The notes beneath the pieces are model-generated. The model was not told where the DNA came from. It made no database searches and worked only from the letters and a program-made list of their open reading frames with translations. Below are positions 1 to 8,010 of a stretch of DNA of 20,522 nt, one piece after another. Within the stretch, counting starts at the first letter, position 1. Every line of letters begins with the position of its first letter. Both the position numbers and the translations under genes were made by a program. The stretch covers positions 1 through 20,522 of the forward strand of contig CAZWUK010000041.1 of the NCBI GenBank assembly GCA_964636685.1, in the 5' to 3' direction. The DNA comes from CAZWUK01 sp964636685 (GTDB lineage: Bacteria; Bacillota; Clostridia; Christensenellales; CAG-138).

Positions 1-66
1 ACGAAGCACGGGTCTTCGGCTCGCTTATCCTGCTTCCACGATCCCCGTCGAAACCGGAACGCCCCC
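1..66 (-). ncRNA. ssrA: tmRNA (5' end only, cut by window edge)
   Basis: Read on the minus strand, this stretch begins GGGGGCGTTCCGG and continues TTTCGACGGGGATCGTGG, then AAGCGAGCCGAAGACC. The GGGGGC acceptor strand followed by GGTTTCGACGGGG is the conserved 5' half of the tRNA-like domain of bacterial tmRNA, and the GCGAGCC block is typical of the region just after it. tmRNA with SmpB rescues ribosomes stalled on broken mRNAs and tags the nascent peptide for proteolysis. The tag-coding part, pseudoknots and 3' end lie outside the window. It sits downstream of rnr, smpB and lysA, and this rnr-smpB-ssrA neighbourhood is common in Firmicutes. The mature 5' end at 66 is inferred from the conserved acceptor sequence. 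Confidence 0.87.
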
Positions 67-96
67 AAGTAGCGCCGACAATCTGCCGACTACTCT

Positions 97-126
97 ATTG
101 TACGCGGGTTATATCCTCCGCGTCAA
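97..126 (-). promoter_or_regulatory. Probable sigma-A type promoter of ssrA
   Basis: On the minus strand there is TTGACG (121-126) as -35 and TACAAT (97-102) as -10, separated by 18 bases. The predicted start near base 90 leaves a leader of about 24 nt before the mature tmRNA end at 66, which fits a precursor trimmed by RNase P. The -35 box starts only two bases after the lysA stop codon, and I see no terminator between lysA and ssrA, so read-through is also possible. Confidence 0.6.
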
Positions 127-128
127 TA

Positions 129-1389
129 TCAAAACAGGTGCAAAAAATCAAACGTACTGAAATAATCCTGCGGCGTTTCCGCGCGACGGATCATTTCGGC
201 NNNNNNNNNNGGCTGTCCCATCCGCATGGAGCAGTAGCGCCGCGCGGCGCAGCTTGCCATTGGAATTGTACCCCATAGAAAAGCCGTGCGCGCCGGTATC
301 GTGGATCACCAGCAGGTCGCCGATGTCGATCTTCGGCAACGGTCGGTCAATGGCAAACTTATCGTTGTTTTCGCACAGAGATCCCGTCACATCATACAGC
401 TGTGTCAACGGCTCCGTTTCCTTTCCCATCACGGTGATGTGGTGATACGCGCCGTACATGGCGGGGCGCATGAGGTTACACGCGCAGGCGTCCACACCGA
501 TATATTTCTTGTAGGTATTCTTCTCGTGGATCGCACGTGTTACAAGATACCCGTAAGGGCCGGTCAGATAGCGTCCGAGCTCGGTGAAAATGCGAAGCTG
601 CATTCCGCTCGGCGCGACGACCTCCTGATATACCCGTTGCACCTCGCGGCCGATAAAGTCGATATCGGTTTCCTTTTCATAAGGCCGGTACGGAATCCCG
701 ATGCCGCCGGAGAGGTTGACAAACGTGATATTTGCGCCCGTCTCCTTATGCAGCTCGACCGCCGTACGAAACAACCGCCGCGCAAGCGTCGGATAGTAGC
801 TGTCATCGGTCGTATTGCTCGCAAGGAAGGCGTGCAGCCCAAACTCCTTCACGCCAAGCGCCATCAGTCTGCGGAAGCCCTCCGTCAGCTGCTCACGGGT
901 GAAGCCGTACTTCGCGTCGCCCGGATTGCCCATGATGGTGTTGCCCAGCATAAATTCCCCGCCCGGGTTGTACCGGCAGCATATCGTTTCCGGAATGCCG
1001 CCGTGCTCTTTGAGAAAATCGATATGCGTTATATCATCCAGATTGATGAATACGCCCATTTTGGCTGCAAGTTCAAATTCCTCCGCCGGCGTATCGTTGG
1101 AGGAAAACATAATATCATGCCCCGTAATGCCGCAAGCGTCGGAGAGCATGAGCTCTGTAAGGCTTGCGCAATCCATGCCGCAGCCCTCCTGTGCCAAAAG
1201 CTTCATAATGACGGGATTGGGCAGCGCCTTTACGGCAAAGTACTCCCGAAACCCGGGATTCCACGAAAAAGCGCGTTTGAGTCGGCGCACATTCTCACGA
1301 ATGCCCTCCGCGTCATAAATGTGAAATGGCGTCGGAAACTCCGCTGTGATTGTTTGAATCTGTTCTTTACTAAAGGGTAACGGCCTCAT
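129..1389 (-). CDS. lysA: Diaminopimelate decarboxylase (LysA), interrupted by a 10-N assembly gap
   Basis: This PLP enzyme of fold type III converts meso-diaminopimelate to L-lysine, the last step of lysine synthesis. The PLP lysine is in YFAVKALPNP (about residue 54), a glycine-rich phosphate-binding stretch is in LSGGIGIPY, and the dimer-site cysteine motif is in GSLCENNDK. Ten Ns (201-210) near the 3' end put a naive translation out of frame, giving a false end at 148. Reading past the gap in the other frame gives AEMIRRAETPQDYF, a typical LysA C-terminus, ending at a TGA at 129-131. So the gene is probably intact and the gap size is a placeholder. The ATG overlaps the smpB stop by four bases (ATGA), implying translational coupling; a GGA-rich site lies in the smpB end. 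Confidence 0.92.
201..210. other. Assembly gap (10 Ns) inside lysA
   Basis: Ten consecutive Ns join two sequence pieces. The lysA frame before and after the gap differs by one base if the gap is taken as ten, so the true distance is probably not ten; it may be a multiple of three or a small overlap. Both flanks are good lysA coding sequence, so the join itself looks correct. Confidence 0.98.
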
Positions 1390-1853
1390 CTTCTCATTTC
1401 CTTCATCTTTCGGTCGATCTCTCGGTCTGCGTCCCGCTCGGCAGCCGAGTGACGCTTGTCATATAGTTTTTTGCCCTTTGCAACTGCGATCTCAACCTTC
1501 ACCAGTCCATCCTTGAGATAAACCGACAGCGGAATCAGGCTCATACCATCCTGCTGCTGCTGTTGACCAAGCTTGCGAATTTCATGCTTGTGCGCCAGTA
1601 GACGACGCGTGCGAAACGGATCATGGTTAAAGATGTTCCCTTGCAAATAGGGACTCACGTGCAGCCCGATCACCAGAAGTTCCTCGTTTTTTACCTGTGC
1701 ATAGCAATCCTTCAGGTTCAACTGCCCGTTGCGGATGGATTTTACCTCCGTACCGGTCAGCTCAATGCCGCATTCGAGCGTCTGCTCGATAAAGTAATCA
1801 TGTCTTGCCTTTTTGTTTTGGGCGAGCACTTTGACGCCTTGCTTTTTGGGCAT
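1386..1853 (-). CDS. smpB: SsrA-binding protein SmpB
   Basis: SmpB is the small basic OB-fold partner of tmRNA that carries it to stalled ribosomes and mimics codon-anticodon pairing in the decoding site. Family signatures are ARHDYFIEQTLECGIEL, GTEVKSIRNGQLNLKD, SPYLQGNIFNHDP and KRHSAAERDADREI, with the usual basic C-terminal tail. From the ATG at 1853 the protein is 155 residues, the normal size. A GTG six bases upstream is in frame, but the AAGGA site at 1862-1866 lies eight bases from the ATG and only two from the GTG, so the ATG is chosen. The first 56 bases overlap the end of rnr in another frame. It is followed by lysA with an ATGA overlap. Confidence 0.95.
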   Translation of the reverse strand: MPKKQGVKVLAQNKKARHDYFIEQTLECGIELTGTEVKSIRNGQLNLKDCYAQVKNEELLVIGLHVSPYLQGNIFNHDPFRTRRLLAHKHEIRKLGQQQQQDGMSLIPLSVYLKDGLVKVEIAVAKGKKLYDKRHSAAERDADREIDRKMKEMRR

Positions 1854-4044
1854 GTCCACGTTCCTTCTTTCTCACGGCGTTGGTTTTGGGTCGAACCGGC
1901 GCTTTGTCGCGCGGCTTCTGCAAATTATATATAGTTATATTATCATAATCGGTTTTCAGCTCCAAGTCAATACTCGTTGTCGGAAGATCAACAGCTGCAA
2001 CGCGCACCGTAACCGGGTCGCCAAGCCGATAGATCCTGCCCGTTCGCCGACCGACCAGACGATAGTTTTTCTCATCCAGCTCATAGTAATCATCGTTGAG
2101 CGACTGCATGCGCACCAGTCCCTCCGCCGTGTTGGAAAGCTCGACAAACATGCCAAACGACAGCACCCCGGAGATCACGCCGTGATACTCCTCTCCGACC
2201 TTGGACGCCATATATTCGCACTTTTTCAGATCGTCCACGGCGCGTTCTGCCTCCATGGCGCTGCGCTCTTTTTCGCTCGTCTCCGTGGCAATCTCCGGCA
2301 GCAGGATCTGCCAGCGCTTTTGCTGGCGAATATCCAGCGCGCCATGCAGCATCTGCTTGAGGATCCGATGCCCGACAAGATCGGGATAACGGCGAATCGG
2401 CGACGTAAAATGCGTATAATTGCGGCAGGCAAGTCCGAAATGTCCGAGACATTCTTCGCAGTAGCGTGCCTTTTGCATCGACCGCAGAATCAGCCTGCCG
2501 ACGATCGCTTCTTCTTCACTGCCTTTACTCGATTCCACCGCCTTTTGCAGCACGGCGGGGCGTACAGCGCCATTGAGCGCCATGCCGTAGCCGAGGCTGT
2601 GTAAAAAGACATTCAGCTCGCGCATCTTCTCCGGGTCGGGCGTTTCGTGCACGCGATAGATATAGGGAAGCTTTGCCTGATTCATGTGCGCGGCGACCGT
2701 CTCGTTGGCAAGAAGCATACATTCCTCAATGATGCGGTTGGCAATGCCGCGCTCTGCCTTCTTGAGATCGACCGCCTGCCCCTGTTCGTTGAGTACGATG
2801 TTGCTCTCGGCAAGCTCAAAATCGATGCTGCCGCGTGCCATCCGTTTTTGATACAGTACCTTTTGCAGCGCTTCCAATTCCCGCAGCATGGGTGCGATGT
2901 CGCTGTATTTTTGCAGCTGCGCTTCATCGCCGGCAAGCAGCGCGGAAACATCGTCATACACCAGCCGATGCAATGAACGAATGACCGTCTCCACGATGCG
3001 GTGCGACACCACACGCCCCTCTGAATTGACCTCCATAACGCAGGAGAGCGTCAGGCGGTTGACGCCCTCGTTGAGCGAACAAATGCCGTTGGAGAGCTGC
3101 TCCGGCAGCATGGGAATCACTCTGTCTGCAAAGTAGACGCTCGTGCCGCGAATGCGCGCTTCCTTGTCGAGCGGCGCGCCTTTTTTCACATACTGGGTGA
3201 CGTCGGCGATATGAACGCCCAGCACCCAATTGCCGTTTTTCAGCCGTTCAATCGAAACCGCGTCGTCAAAATCCTTGCTGTCTCTGCCGTCAATGGTCAC
3301 TACCTGACGGTCGCGCCAATCCTCGCGTCCCGCGATCTCCTCGTCAGTCACCACGCGCGGCATTGCCGCGGCTTCGTCGATGACCTGCCTTGGAAACGTC
3401 TCGCGGATTCCCAGGCGACGGATCACGGACATGACGTCCACGCCCTGATCGCCGGGCTTTCCGAGCACCTCGGTCACAACGCCGGCAAGCGGCTTTCTCC
3501 CATCTGGATACGCCGTGATCTTTGCAACGACCTTGACGCCCTGCGGCACGCTCTTGCCGCCCTTTTGCACCAGCAAATCGCAGGAGATGCGTCTCTCATC
3601 CGGCACAACATAGCCGGAAAGATACGTGCCCACGACCGTGCGATATTTGCGGCAGATGACGGCGATCACTTCGCCCTCCACGCGGTCGCTGTTGCCGTAG
3701 CGCTGCGCCACGGGCTTTGCGTACACGGTATCGCCGTGCATGGCGCCGTGCATGGCTTCTGCTGCAATATACAGATCCTGCGAACCGTCCTCCGGGATCA
3801 CAAAGCCGTATCCGCGCGCGTTCCCCTGCATTCTTCCGCGCAAAAGACCAACCTGCTCGGGAAGCGCAAGCTTTGCTTTTCTCGTGGGCAACAGTTCCAG
3901 CGCCTCCTCCATTTCTTCGATCGCCAAGCGGATTTGCTCCGGATCTTCATCCTCCAGTAATTCTATGATGGATTCTGCGGCAAGCGGTCTTCCCGCCTCG
4001 CGCAGTACCTCCGTTATTTTTTCCTGATTCAATTTCTTTTCCAT
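1798..4044 (-). CDS. rnr: Ribonuclease R (3'-5' exoribonuclease)
   Basis: RNase R degrades structured RNA and helps remove non-stop mRNA during trans-translation. The 748 residues show the family order: an N-terminal winged-helix-like segment (about 1-60), cold-shock OB domains (about 65-230, with GNARGYGFV), the RNB catalytic domain with IDGRDSKDFDDA (metal-binding aspartates at about 252, 258, 260 and 261), an S1 domain (about 625-705, HGVISGVLSFGMFVEL) and a lysine/arginine-rich tail from about 715. An AAGGA site precedes the ATG. The basic tail, which in E. coli RNase R matters for tmRNA-SmpB association, is encoded partly over the start of smpB. A terminator-like hairpin separates it from secG, so expression may need read-through or a weak promoter that I could not identify. 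Confidence 0.95.
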   Translation of the reverse strand: MEKKLNQEKITEVLREAGRPLAAESIIELLEDEDPEQIRLAIEEMEEALELLPTRKAKLALPEQVGLLRGRMQGNARGYGFVIPEDGSQDLYIAAEAMHGAMHGDTVYAKPVAQRYGNSDRVEGEVIAVICRKYRTVVGTYLSGYVVPDERRISCDLLVQKGGKSVPQGVKVVAKITAYPDGRKPLAGVVTEVLGKPGDQGVDVMSVIRRLGIRETFPRQVIDEAAAMPRVVTDEEIAGREDWRDRQVVTIDGRDSKDFDDAVSIERLKNGNWVLGVHIADVTQYVKKGAPLDKEARIRGTSVYFADRVIPMLPEQLSNGICSLNEGVNRLTLSCVMEVNSEGRVVSHRIVETVIRSLHRLVYDDVSALLAGDEAQLQKYSDIAPMLRELEALQKVLYQKRMARGSIDFELAESNIVLNEQGQAVDLKKAERGIANRIIEECMLLANETVAAHMNQAKLPYIYRVHETPDPEKMRELNVFLHSLGYGMALNGAVRPAVLQKAVESSKGSEEEAIVGRLILRSMQKARYCEECLGHFGLACRNYTHFTSPIRRYPDLVGHRILKQMLHGALDIRQQKRWQILLPEIATETSEKERSAMEAERAVDDLKKCEYMASKVGEEYHGVISGVLSFGMFVELSNTAEGLVRMQSLNDDYYELDEKNYRLVGRRTGRIYRLGDPVTVRVAAVDLPTTSIDLELKTDYDNITIYNLQKPRDKAPVRPKTNAVRKKERGHAQKARRQSARPKQKGKT

Positions 4045-4095
4045 AGGGACTTCCTTTCCATTGCTTATTCGCTATTGTTATGCCCGTCCCGCGGC

Positions 4096-4130
4096 AAAAA
4101 AATAACGGCGCACCAATCGGAGCGTCGTTA
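4096..4130 (-). terminator. Rho-independent terminator between secG and rnr
   Basis: On the minus strand TAACG pairs with CGTTA, continuing inward as CGC/GCG and CC/GG with two single mismatches and a GATT loop, followed at once by seven Ts. It lies about 20 bases after the secG stop and about 50 bases before the rnr start, so it should end most secG transcripts and act as an attenuator for the genes beyond. Confidence 0.75.
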
Positions 4131-4150
4131 CTCTTTTCGTCTGAAGCGAA

Positions 4151-4390
4151 TTACTGAATGACGGCCAGCACAATAGCAAGCACACCCAGCGCGCATCCCA
4201 AAATGATCGTCAGCTTCTGGAGCTTGGCTTCACGGCTGGCTGCTTTGCCCTTTGCGGTGAAGGACTGGGTATCTCCGCCGAAAGCGGAACCCATGCCTGC
4301 GCTCTTGGACTTTTGCATCAGCACTACCACAACCAGAAGGATGGAAACGACCACAAGCGCGATCGTAATGATAGTCGAAAGAGTGTTCAT
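4151..4390 (-). CDS. secG: Preprotein translocase subunit SecG
   Basis: SecG is the small auxiliary subunit of the SecYEG channel in the cytoplasmic membrane. The 79-residue protein has two membrane helices (about 5-24 and 59-77) joined by the conserved cytoplasmic loop with MQKSKSAGMGSAFGGD, a clear family signature. The frame is open further upstream, but the ATG at 4390 is chosen because GGAGGA (4397-4402) lies six bases before it and the protein then begins directly with the first helix; an upstream start would also run through the promoter. It is the first gene after its own promoter and is followed by a terminator before rnr, an order common in Gram-positive bacteria. Confidence 0.93.
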   Translation of the reverse strand: MNTLSTIITIALVVVSILLVVVVLMQKSKSAGMGSAFGGDTQSFTAKGKAASREAKLQKLTIILGCALGVLAIVLAVIQ

Positions 4391-4411
4391 CGATATTCCT
4401 CCAATAATGAC

Positions 4412-4449
4412 TGCAATGGGCATTATATCATGGCATAATGCCCATTGCA
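4412..4449. repeat. Perfect 15-bp inverted repeat enclosing the secG promoter
   Basis: The left arm TGCAATGGGCATTAT (4412-4426) and right arm ATAATGCCCATTGCA (4435-4449) are exact reverse complements around an 8-base loop. On the minus strand the arms cover most of the -35 box and the -10 box. A transcript started at this promoter would contain only the last few bases of the repeat, so the hairpin could form only in RNA reading through from gpmI; otherwise it is a candidate protein-binding site on DNA. A weaker AT-rich hairpin (GCAAAAA/TTTTTGC, 4451-4471) lies between it and the gpmI stop. Confidence 0.9.
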
Positions 4450-4450
4450 A
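4422..4450 (-). promoter_or_regulatory. Strong promoter of secG
   Basis: On the minus strand TTGCAA (4445-4450) and a perfect TATAAT (4422-4427) are separated by exactly 17 bases. Transcription should start near 4415, leaving a leader of about 25 nt that contains the secG ribosome binding site. The promoter lies almost wholly within a 15-bp inverted repeat (4412-4449). Confidence 0.8.
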
Positions 4451-4477
4451 GCAAAAATCCCGTGTTTTTGCCTTTTC

Positions 4478-6022
4478 TCAGTACTTCAGCAGTGATTTTC
4501 CGGTCATTTCCGGCGGAACGGGCAGACCGGCCAGCTCCAAAAGCGTCGGCGCCAGATCGCAGAGTCTGCCGCCTTCGCGCAGCGTGACGCCTTGATGGTT
4601 GTCCAGCACCAGAATACACGGAACAGGGTTTGTCGTGTGCGCGGTAAACGGCACATTCTCCGCCTTGTCCCACATCTGCTCGCAGTTGCCGTGATCCGCG
4701 GTGATGATGCAGCAGCCGCCGGTCTTGAGGATGGCGTCCACGACCTTTTGCGCGCACGCATCCACGGTATGCACGGCTTTGACCGCCGCTTCCATCACGC
4801 CCGTGTGACCGACCATGTCGGGGTTTGCAAAGTTTAAGATCACCACGTCGTACTTGCCGCTCTCGATGCGTTCCACCGCCTGGTCGGCTACCTGATATGC
4901 GCTCATCTCGGGCTGCAAATCGTAGGTTGCGACCTTTGGGGAAGGGATCAGGCAGCGGTCTTCATTTTCGTTGGCAGCTTCGACGCCGCCGTTGAAAAAG
5001 AAGGTGACGTGCGCGTACTTTTCCGTCTCTGCAATGCGCAGCTGCGTTTTGCCGCAGGCTGCCAGATACTGCCCGAGCGTATTGTCCAAGGACACCGGCT
5101 TGAAGGCGACATGCACCCGATCGCCAAACGTCTTGTCGTACTGCGTCATGCAGACGTAATACAGCGGGAAATAGCCGCCCTTACGCGAAAATCCATCAAA
5201 ATCCGGATAGATATAGGCGCGCGTAATCTCACGCGCACGATCCGGGCGGAAGTTGTAGAAGATCACGCTGTCGTTTTCTGAAACAGTCGCCGTCGGCTTG
5301 CCGTTTTTCAGCACGACCGTGGGCAATACAAATTCGTCCGTCTCGCCCTTGTCGTAGCTTTGCTGCATCGCCTCGGCGGCAGAGGACGCCGTAACGCCCT
5401 CGCCGTAGGTCAGCGCCTGATAGGCCTTTTCCACACGCTCGAACCGGTTGTCGCGATCCATGACATAGTATCTGCCCATGACCGTTGCAATCTCGCCGCA
5501 GCCGATGGCTTTGAGCTGTTCCTCCACCTGCAGGATAAAATCCTTGCCGGAGGAGGGCGGCACGTCGCGTCCATCCATGAAGCAATGGACATAGACCTTT
5601 TTGAGTCCGTTGTCCTTTGCCATCTGCACCAGCGCATACAGGTGCGTCAAGTGGCTGTGTACGCCGCCGTCGGAGCAAAGCCCGAACAGATGCAGCGAGG
5701 AATCGTGCTTTTTGCAGTTTTCCATCGCGCCGAGGAAGGCTTCATTTTGGAAGAAGTCCCCATCGGTGATCGACTTGGAAATGCGGGTAAATTCCTGATA
5801 GACAATTCTTCCTGCGCCGATATTGATATGACCGACCTCGGAATTGCCCATCTGTCCTTCGGGCAGACCCACCGCCATACCGCTGGCTTGCAGTGTGGTA
5901 TGCGCATATTTTTCCCACAGCGCGGAGATGTTCTTTGCGCCGTCGGTCTTTATGGCATTGCCTTCCTTGTCCTGCGAGCAGCCGAAGCCGTCGAGGATCA
6001 TCAATGCTGTGATCGGTTTCAT
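4478..6022 (-). CDS. gpmI: 2,3-bisphosphoglycerate-independent phosphoglycerate mutase
   Basis: This cytoplasmic Mn-dependent enzyme interconverts 3- and 2-phosphoglycerate in glycolysis. At 514 residues it has the normal size. LMILDGFG near the start gives the first metal ligand of the alkaline-phosphatase fold, MGNSEVGHINIGAGR holds the phosphorylated serine (about residue 61), and CSDGGVHSH, DGRDVPP and ITADHGNCEQM supply further substrate and metal ligands. The ATG shares one base with the tpiA stop (TAATG), so translation is probably coupled. It is the last gene of the ECF-MBL-pgk-tpiA-gpmI run. I see only a weak AT-rich hairpin after its stop, followed by the inverted repeat of the secG promoter. 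Confidence 0.96.
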   Translation of the reverse strand: MKPITALMILDGFGCSQDKEGNAIKTDGAKNISALWEKYAHTTLQASGMAVGLPEGQMGNSEVGHINIGAGRIVYQEFTRISKSITDGDFFQNEAFLGAMENCKKHDSSLHLFGLCSDGGVHSHLTHLYALVQMAKDNGLKKVYVHCFMDGRDVPPSSGKDFILQVEEQLKAIGCGEIATVMGRYYVMDRDNRFERVEKAYQALTYGEGVTASSAAEAMQQSYDKGETDEFVLPTVVLKNGKPTATVSENDSVIFYNFRPDRAREITRAYIYPDFDGFSRKGGYFPLYYVCMTQYDKTFGDRVHVAFKPVSLDNTLGQYLAACGKTQLRIAETEKYAHVTFFFNGGVEAANENEDRCLIPSPKVATYDLQPEMSAYQVADQAVERIESGKYDVVILNFANPDMVGHTGVMEAAVKAVHTVDACAQKVVDAILKTGGCCIITADHGNCEQMWDKAENVPFTAHTTNPVPCILVLDNHQGVTLREGGRLCDLAPTLLELAGLPVPPEMTGKSLLKY

Positions 6023-6768
6023 TAGAAATGAACCACCTTGGAGAAGTCCTCCGGCTTCAGGGACGCGCCGCCGATCAGACCGCCGTCGATCTCCGGCATT
6101 GCCATCAGCTCGGTGGCGTTCTTCGGATTCATGCTTCCGCCGTACTGGATGCGAACCTTGTCCGCCGTCTCTTTGCCATAGACGCCCGCAATCGCGTTGC
6201 GGATGACGCCGATGGTGGTGTTGGCGTCTTCGCTCGTGGCGGTTTTGCCCGTGCCGATTGCCCAGATGGGCTCATAGGCGACGACCAGCGCTTCCACGTC
6301 CGCCTTGTCGATGCCGGCAAGCGCTGCCACGGTCTGCTTGGAAACGATGGTATCCGTTACGCCGCTCTCGCGCTGTTCCAGCGATTCGCCAACGCAGATG
6401 ATGGGCGTAATGCCTGCGGCAATCGCCGCTTTTGTGCGCTGGTTGACGGTTTCGTCCGTCTCACCGAAATACTGGCGACGCTCGCTGTGTCCGACGATGG
6501 CATACTCCACGCCAAACGCCTTGAGCATGTTCGCGGAGATTTCACCCGTGAACGCGCCTTTTTCCGCCCAATGAATGGACTGGCAGCCCAGATGGATGTT
6601 GCTGCCCTGCAAAAGCTTTGCGACGCTGGGAATGTCGATATACGGCGGGCAAACGACCACGTCGCACTTTGCATCCTTGACCAGCGGCAAAAGCGCCACA
6701 ATCAGATCCTCCGCTTCCGCGGGGGTCATGTTCATTTTCCAGTTACCTGCAATAATGGGTTTTCTCAT
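6022..6768 (-). CDS. tpiA: Triosephosphate isomerase
   Basis: This (beta/alpha)8 enzyme interconverts dihydroxyacetone phosphate and glyceraldehyde 3-phosphate. The protein is 248 residues, the usual length. Catalytic residues are visible: Asn9 and Lys11 in AGNWKMN, His94 in IVGHSERR, and Glu166 in VAYEPIWAIGTGKTA, followed by the phosphate-binding segments QYGGSM and GGLIGGASL. A GGAGG site lies eight bases before the ATG, immediately after the pgk stop codon. The stop overlaps the gpmI start by one base. Confidence 0.97.
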   Translation of the reverse strand: MRKPIIAGNWKMNMTPAEAEDLIVALLPLVKDAKCDVVVCPPYIDIPSVAKLLQGSNIHLGCQSIHWAEKGAFTGEISANMLKAFGVEYAIVGHSERRQYFGETDETVNQRTKAAIAAGITPIICVGESLEQRESGVTDTIVSKQTVAALAGIDKADVEALVVAYEPIWAIGTGKTATSEDANTTIGVIRNAIAGVYGKETADKVRIQYGGSMNPKNATELMAMPEIDGGLIGGASLKPEDFSKVVHF

Positions 6769-6783
6769 TGGTATATCCTCCGA

Positions 6784-7971
6784 TTACTTGTCGTTCAGAA
6801 CCGCAACGCCGGGCAGGGTCTTGCCTTCGAGGAACTCCAGCGACGCGCCGCCGCCGGTGGAGATGTGGGTCATCTTGTCGGCATAGCCGAGCTTCTTGAC
6901 GGCAGATGCGGAATCGCCGCCGCCGATGATCGTGGTGCCCTTGCAGTTTGCGCAGGCTTCTGCGATCTTCTTGGTGCCCTCGGCAAACGCCGGAAATTCA
7001 AACACACCCATGGGGCCGTTCCAAATGACGGTCTTTGCTTCCACAATGACCTTGGAGAACAGCGCGACGGTCTTCTCGCCGATATCCATGCCTTCCCAGT
7101 CGGCCGGGATCTTGTCGGAGTCCACGGTCATCTTGTTGGCGTCGGCTTCAAACTTGTCTGCAACGACCGTATCCACGGGCAGCAGGAGGTTGACGCCCTT
7201 TGCCTTGGCTTCTGCCATCAGCTCTTTTGCCAGATCGATGCTGTCCGCATCCAGCAGGGATTTGCCGATCTCATAGCCCTGCGCCTTGAGGAAGGTGTAA
7301 GCCATGCCGCCGCCGATAATCAGGCTGTCGCACTTGGAAAGCAGGTTTTTGATGACGCCGATCTTATCGGAGACCTTTGCGCCGCCGAGGATGGCCACAA
7401 ACGGACGCTCGGGGTTTTCCAGAGCCTTGCCCATCACGCCCAGCTCCTTGCCGATCAAAAAGCCGGCAACTGCGGGCAAGTAGCTCGCAACGCCCGCCGT
7501 GGAAGCATGCGCACGATGCACCGTGCCAAATGCGTCGGAAACATAGACGTCCGCAAGCGCGGCAAGCTTCTTGGCAAATTCGGGATCGTTGTCCGTCTCT
7601 TCTTTATAGAAGCGGACGTTCTCCAGCAGGACGATCTCGCCGTCTTCCATATCGTCGATGGCGGTCTTTGCGGACTCGCCGATGGTATCATCGGCAAACC
7701 AGATCTTCGTCTCCGGCAGCAGCTCGGAGAGCCGTGCGCCGACCGGCGCCAGCGAATACTTGGGATCGGGCGCGCCCTTGGGACGACCCAGATGCGAGCA
7801 AAGGATGACCTTTGCCTTGTGGTCAAGCAGGTACTTGATGGTGGGCAGCGCCGCGACGATACGCTTATCGTCGGCAACCTGTCCGTCCTCCGTCAGAGGT
7901 ACGTTAAAATCCACGCGTACCAGGACGCGCTTACCGGTAACGTTGATGTCTTCGATCGTTTTCTTTGCCAT
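6784..7971 (-). CDS. pgk: Phosphoglycerate kinase
   Basis: This monomeric two-domain enzyme transfers phosphate from 1,3-bisphosphoglycerate to ADP, an ATP-yielding step of glycolysis. Signatures in order are KRVLVRVDFNVPL, SHLGRPKG, GGAKVSDKIGVI, NGPMGVFEFPAF and GGGDSASAV. An in-frame ATG exists at 7986, but GGAGGA (7979-7984) lies downstream of that codon and seven bases before the ATG at 7971. The start at 7971 gives 395 residues beginning MAKKTIEDI, as in other family members. It follows the MBL-fold gene after 39 bases and precedes tpiA by 15. No gap gene sits upstream, although gap-pgk-tpiA is a common order. I found no convincing promoter directly before pgk. Confidence 0.97.
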   Translation of the reverse strand: MAKKTIEDINVTGKRVLVRVDFNVPLTEDGQVADDKRIVAALPTIKYLLDHKAKVILCSHLGRPKGAPDPKYSLAPVGARLSELLPETKIWFADDTIGESAKTAIDDMEDGEIVLLENVRFYKEETDNDPEFAKKLAALADVYVSDAFGTVHRAHASTAGVASYLPAVAGFLIGKELGVMGKALENPERPFVAILGGAKVSDKIGVIKNLLSKCDSLIIGGGMAYTFLKAQGYEIGKSLLDADSIDLAKELMAEAKAKGVNLLLPVDTVVADKFEADANKMTVDSDKIPADWEGMDIGEKTVALFSKVIVEAKTVIWNGPMGVFEFPAFAEGTKKIAEACANCKGTTIIGGGDSASAVKKLGYADKMTHISTGGGASLEFLEGKTLPGVAVLNDK

Positions 7972-8010
7972 AGTTCGTTCCTCCATGTATATGATGTTAT
8001 GATAAACCTT

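Noticed and set aside
286..1380. A 364-codon plus-strand open frame opposite lysA
   Set aside because: It is an antisense shadow of lysA with no recognisable protein features.
1854..1859. GTG at 1859 as the smpB start
   Set aside because: The ribosome site lies only two bases before it, while it is ideally spaced for the ATG at 1853.
4451..4471. GCAAAAA/TTTTTGC hairpin as the gpmI terminator
   Set aside because: The stem is short and almost all A-T, without a following T-run, so I do not list it as a terminator.
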